A stretch of DNA of 64,000 bases, taken from positions 62,001-126,000 of the forward strand of contig CAKVAO010000001.1 of the NCBI GenBank assembly GCA_934725355.1, in the 5' to 3' direction. The notes under the pieces were generated by a model. That model saw nothing but the letters and a program-made list of their open reading frames with translations, did not search any database and was not told the origin of the DNA. This DNA is from an uncultured Candidatus Saccharibacteria bacterium. GTDB lineage: Bacteria; Patescibacteriota; Saccharimonadia; Saccharimonadales; Saccharimonadaceae. The translations under genes and the position numbers were made by a program. Positions within the stretch are counted from its first letter, which is position 1. Each line of letters begins with the position of its first letter. This document shows positions 61,852-64,000 of this stretch, piece by piece.

Positions 61852-64000
61852 ATGCCAAAGTTAAAGAATCGTCGGTCGGAAGTAGCAGATCAAATTATAC
61901 AACAATACGTCCGCAACAGTCAGGGCGTTGATTCAGTGGGTCTACCTAATAAAAAATACATCAGTCAGAGACCGCAATATGCTGAAGATAACACTGAAGA
62001 TTATGCTGATGATGCAGACGATGACTTTAGTCAAATTCAGGATTATTCAGATAATGACAAAGATTACAGTAGTCCAACTGATCAATCAGCTGGCGCCAAT
62101 AGCGACCTTCAGAATGCTGAACAACAGAGTAGTACTAACCAGGCGCAAGCTAACGATGCGCAAGATGGACGGGATAACGATGGCGCTAGCCGTGCTCAGC
62201 GCCAGACTAGCCGTCAGGAAAATGCTGTAAATTATCGTGGTGGCAACGCAAAAAGCAAGGCTGGTGGCGGTATCAAAGGAGCTATCAGTCGTAAAGTTGG
62301 TACGTGGATATTATGCGCCTGTGCGACAGCTATCATTGGTCTAGGTGCCGGCGGTGCGACTAGTGCTTCATTACTGCTACAGAGTATCGTTCAGCGTATT
62401 GACAATAGCATACTAAACGTAGGTGATTGGGCGTCAGATTGGCACAGTCGTAGAGTCCTCAAGAGTGCATTAAAATCAATGCGGGGCTGTAAGAGCTCTG
62501 TGTTTAAGGCCTGTGACCGCTTCAAACCTATGAGCGAACGCCAGCAGAAGAAATTCAAGCAAAACGGCTGGAAAATGTATGATTCTAATGGCCAACAAAT
62601 TGCCGCGGATAAAATTAGTGGCAAGCAGCAGGTTGCTTATCTAGAACCACCTGATGATATTGAGTTACCAGAAAAGGTTAAGGCAGCCGGTGGTAAAGAG
62701 CTGTCACTAAAGGATCTCAACGGCAAAAAGGTACTTGACGCCGATACGATAATTGGTGCCATGGACAATAGTGCGTCGCTTCGCAAGGGGATGACAGGTG
62801 TTTATAACCCGCGCTTCGGTAGTTTTTCTGACAGTAGATTCATGAAATTCATGAAAAAGTTTAGACTCAAGAAGCATTCTAGCGTTGATGCCGATACGCC
62901 CAAAGAGATGGATGAGCAGCTGAAGAAAACGGTTGATGATGATAATAACAAAGCACAAGATGCCAGCAATGATAAAGTTGTTGAGTGCTCGGGCTCAAAG
63001 GGTAAGTATTGTATAGAAGGTAGCGACGAACCCATTATAGATAAAGATGGTAAAGAAATTACGAATAAAGGCGATGCCGAGAAAATTGTTAAAGATGGTA
63101 ATGATGCGTTCAATGCAAAGAAAAAGACCAATCCTAGCGACGATTTGGAGGCTACCAAAAATCACATTTCCGATAAAGGACTTGCTAATAAAGTATCGAA
63201 GTGGTTTTCTGTTGGCGACGCGGCAACTTATTACTGTTCGCTATACAACGGTGCACGTGGCGTCAGCACGGCTATAAAAATGTTTAAATCACTTAAGATG
63301 GTAGCTTTTGCCTGGCAATTTTTGACGACAGCTTCAGCGATTATGGCGGGCAAGGCTACTGCTGAACAAGTGCAATATCTTGCCGATAAATTAACCACAG
63401 TTACTAAATATGATAATACTAACGCGATTGCACAGGGTTCCGGTATGGATGCTGCTAATATGAAGTATGCTTTGTATCAAGAAAAGAGTGACCCGACTGA
63501 ATCCTCGATGGATTTTAAGGCGTCGTTAACGCAAGACGATCCAATCGGTCTATTTATCACTGTTATGAAAGGCGCCGTGGCACTTGTTCCTGGTCTTAAT
63601 GGTGATCCAGGCTTATTCTGCGATAAATGGATGTCTTCAAGTGTGCAGACTGGCTTACTAATTACAGGCATTGCGATGACAGCATGGTCTTTTGTTCCTG
63701 GCGCTGGTTGGACTACTAACCTAATGAAAAAAGCGGTAGAAACGATGACGGAGGAGGGCCTTAAACGTACTTTGGTGAAAAATCTTGGAAAACAACTGGT
63801 CAAGGCTGCTTGGAATGGTATTAAGAAAAACAGTAAGACGCTGCTGGGTATGGCAGCGGGTCTTGGTGTTGACATGGCTGTTGATAGAATTACTGAAATA
63901 ATACCGACGATGATTACTAATGCTATGGTAGGAGGTATTACAGATGGTCTGGTGGGCGAGAGAGCGGGTGATGCTTTAGCTACTGGTTACGACGAAATGT
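61852..64000 (+). CDS. Large membrane protein of the secretion locus, 3' end outside the window
   Basis: 716 codons visible, still open at the edge. Starts MPKLKNRRSEVADQIIQQY. Residues 1-140 are polar, rich in Asp, Asn, Gln and Ser; then a membrane helix (about 149-172), a long outer region with several Cys, and further hydrophobic segments at about 480-500 (MVAFAWQFLTTASAIMAG), 560-580, 600-620 and 660-680, suggesting a polytopic channel or scaffold. Resembles large proteins encoded near T4SS genes in Saccharibacteria, but I assign no activity. Ribosome binding site AGGGTAGGTGG and TATAAT about 25 bp upstream. Confidence 0.65.
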   Translation, partial: MPKLKNRRSEVADQIIQQYVRNSQGVDSVGLPNKKYISQRPQYAEDNTEDYADDADDDFSQIQDYSDNDKDYSSPTDQSAGANSDLQNAEQQSSTNQAQANDAQDGRDNDGASRAQRQTSRQENAVNYRGGNAKSKAGGGIKGAISRKVGTWILCACATAIIGLGAGGATSASLLLQSIVQRIDNSILNVGDWASDWHSRRVLKSALKSMRGCKSSVFKACDRFKPMSERQQKKFKQNGWKMYDSNGQQIAADKISGKQQVAYLEPPDDIELPEKVKAAGGKELSLKDLNGKKVLDADTIIGAMDNSASLRKGMTGVYNPRFGSFSDSRFMKFMKKFRLKKHSSVDADTPKEMDEQLKKTVDDDNNKAQDASNDKVVECSGSKGKYCIEGSDEPIIDKDGKEITNKGDAEKIVKDGNDAFNAKKKTNPSDDLEATKNHISDKGLANKVSKWFSVGDAATYYCSLYNGARGVSTAIKMFKSLKMVAFAWQFLTTASAIMAGKATAEQVQYLADKLTTVTKYDNTNAIAQGSGMDAANMKYALYQEKSDPTESSMDFKASLTQDDPIGLFITVMKGAVALVPGLNGDPGLFCDKWMSSSVQTGLLITGIAMTAWSFVPGAGWTTNLMKKAVETMTEEGLKRTLVKNLGKQLVKAAWNGIKKNSKTLLGMAAGLGVDMAVDRITEIIPTMITNAMVGGITDGLVGERAGDALATGYDEM

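Overview
The window looks like a chromosomal segment of a Saccharibacteria (TM7, Patescibacteria/CPR) episymbiont. I judge this from family content and gene style, not from a database search: a tiny, dense genome with type IV secretion genes (VirB4, PrgI, TrbL/VirB6 and an array of VirB2-like pilins), a minimal dnaA/dnaN/recF/rpmH/rnpA/yidC/jag origin region, few biosynthetic genes, many -10 boxes only 5-8 bp upstream of start codons (leaderless mRNAs), and paired Pro/Gln-rich one-helix membrane proteins. TGA is used as a stop (dacA, the YcaO enzyme), so the code is standard and SR1/Gracilibacteria are unlikely.

Layout. 0-13.8 kb: dnaG (cut by the window edge, with its zinc ribbon ligands replaced), argS-orn-yjbR, an SPFH protein, oleate hydratase, a GT-C glycosyltransferase, tRNA-Pro and tRNA-Ser, a eukaryotic-type phosphomannomutase and a MurE-like ligase. 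13.8-20.3 kb is an accessory island: an HpaII-like restriction-modification pair preceded by a compact structured RNA with its own promoter and terminator, two small unknown genes, a duplicated and decayed 5' end of tsaD joined to an ABC-F fragment, and then a small RiPP cassette. The cassette has a 48-residue Cys/Gly-rich precursor peptide, one polypeptide that appears to join a RiPP recognition element, a SagB-type dehydrogenase and a YcaO cyclodehydratase, and a convergent HExxH metalloprotease. It reads as a minimal thiazole/oxazole-modified microcin (TOMM) system and is the strongest candidate for an undescribed system here.

20.3-35.8 kb: tsaD, a FemAB peptidyltransferase, valS, membrane proteins of unknown role, rlmH, a HIT protein and a D-Ala-D-Ala carboxypeptidase driven by overlapping divergent promoters, two tRNA-Ser genes, groES-groEL behind a CIRCE operator that also resembles the terminator of the upstream tRNA, a phosphoglucose/phosphomannose isomerase, another polytopic membrane protein and a lipid kinase. 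35.8-41.8 kb: a VirB4/TraC/PrgI operon and a MacB-like ABC transporter. 41.8-47.8 kb: the origin region recF-dnaN-dnaA / rpmH-rnpA-yidC-jag, with DnaA boxes on both sides of dnaA.

47.8-53 kb: a surface polysaccharide locus (GtrA, two GT2 glycosyltransferases, Wzm/Wzt-type ABC exporter). 53-64 kb: tRNA-Ser(CGA), comF, hsp20, then the second half of the secretion apparatus: eight pilin-like genes on the minus strand and, divergently, a TrbL/VirB6-like protein, a lipoprotein and a large membrane protein that runs off the window. Peptidoglycan (MurE, FemAB, DacA), surface glycan export and the split secretion locus fit a cell that lives attached to a host bacterium.
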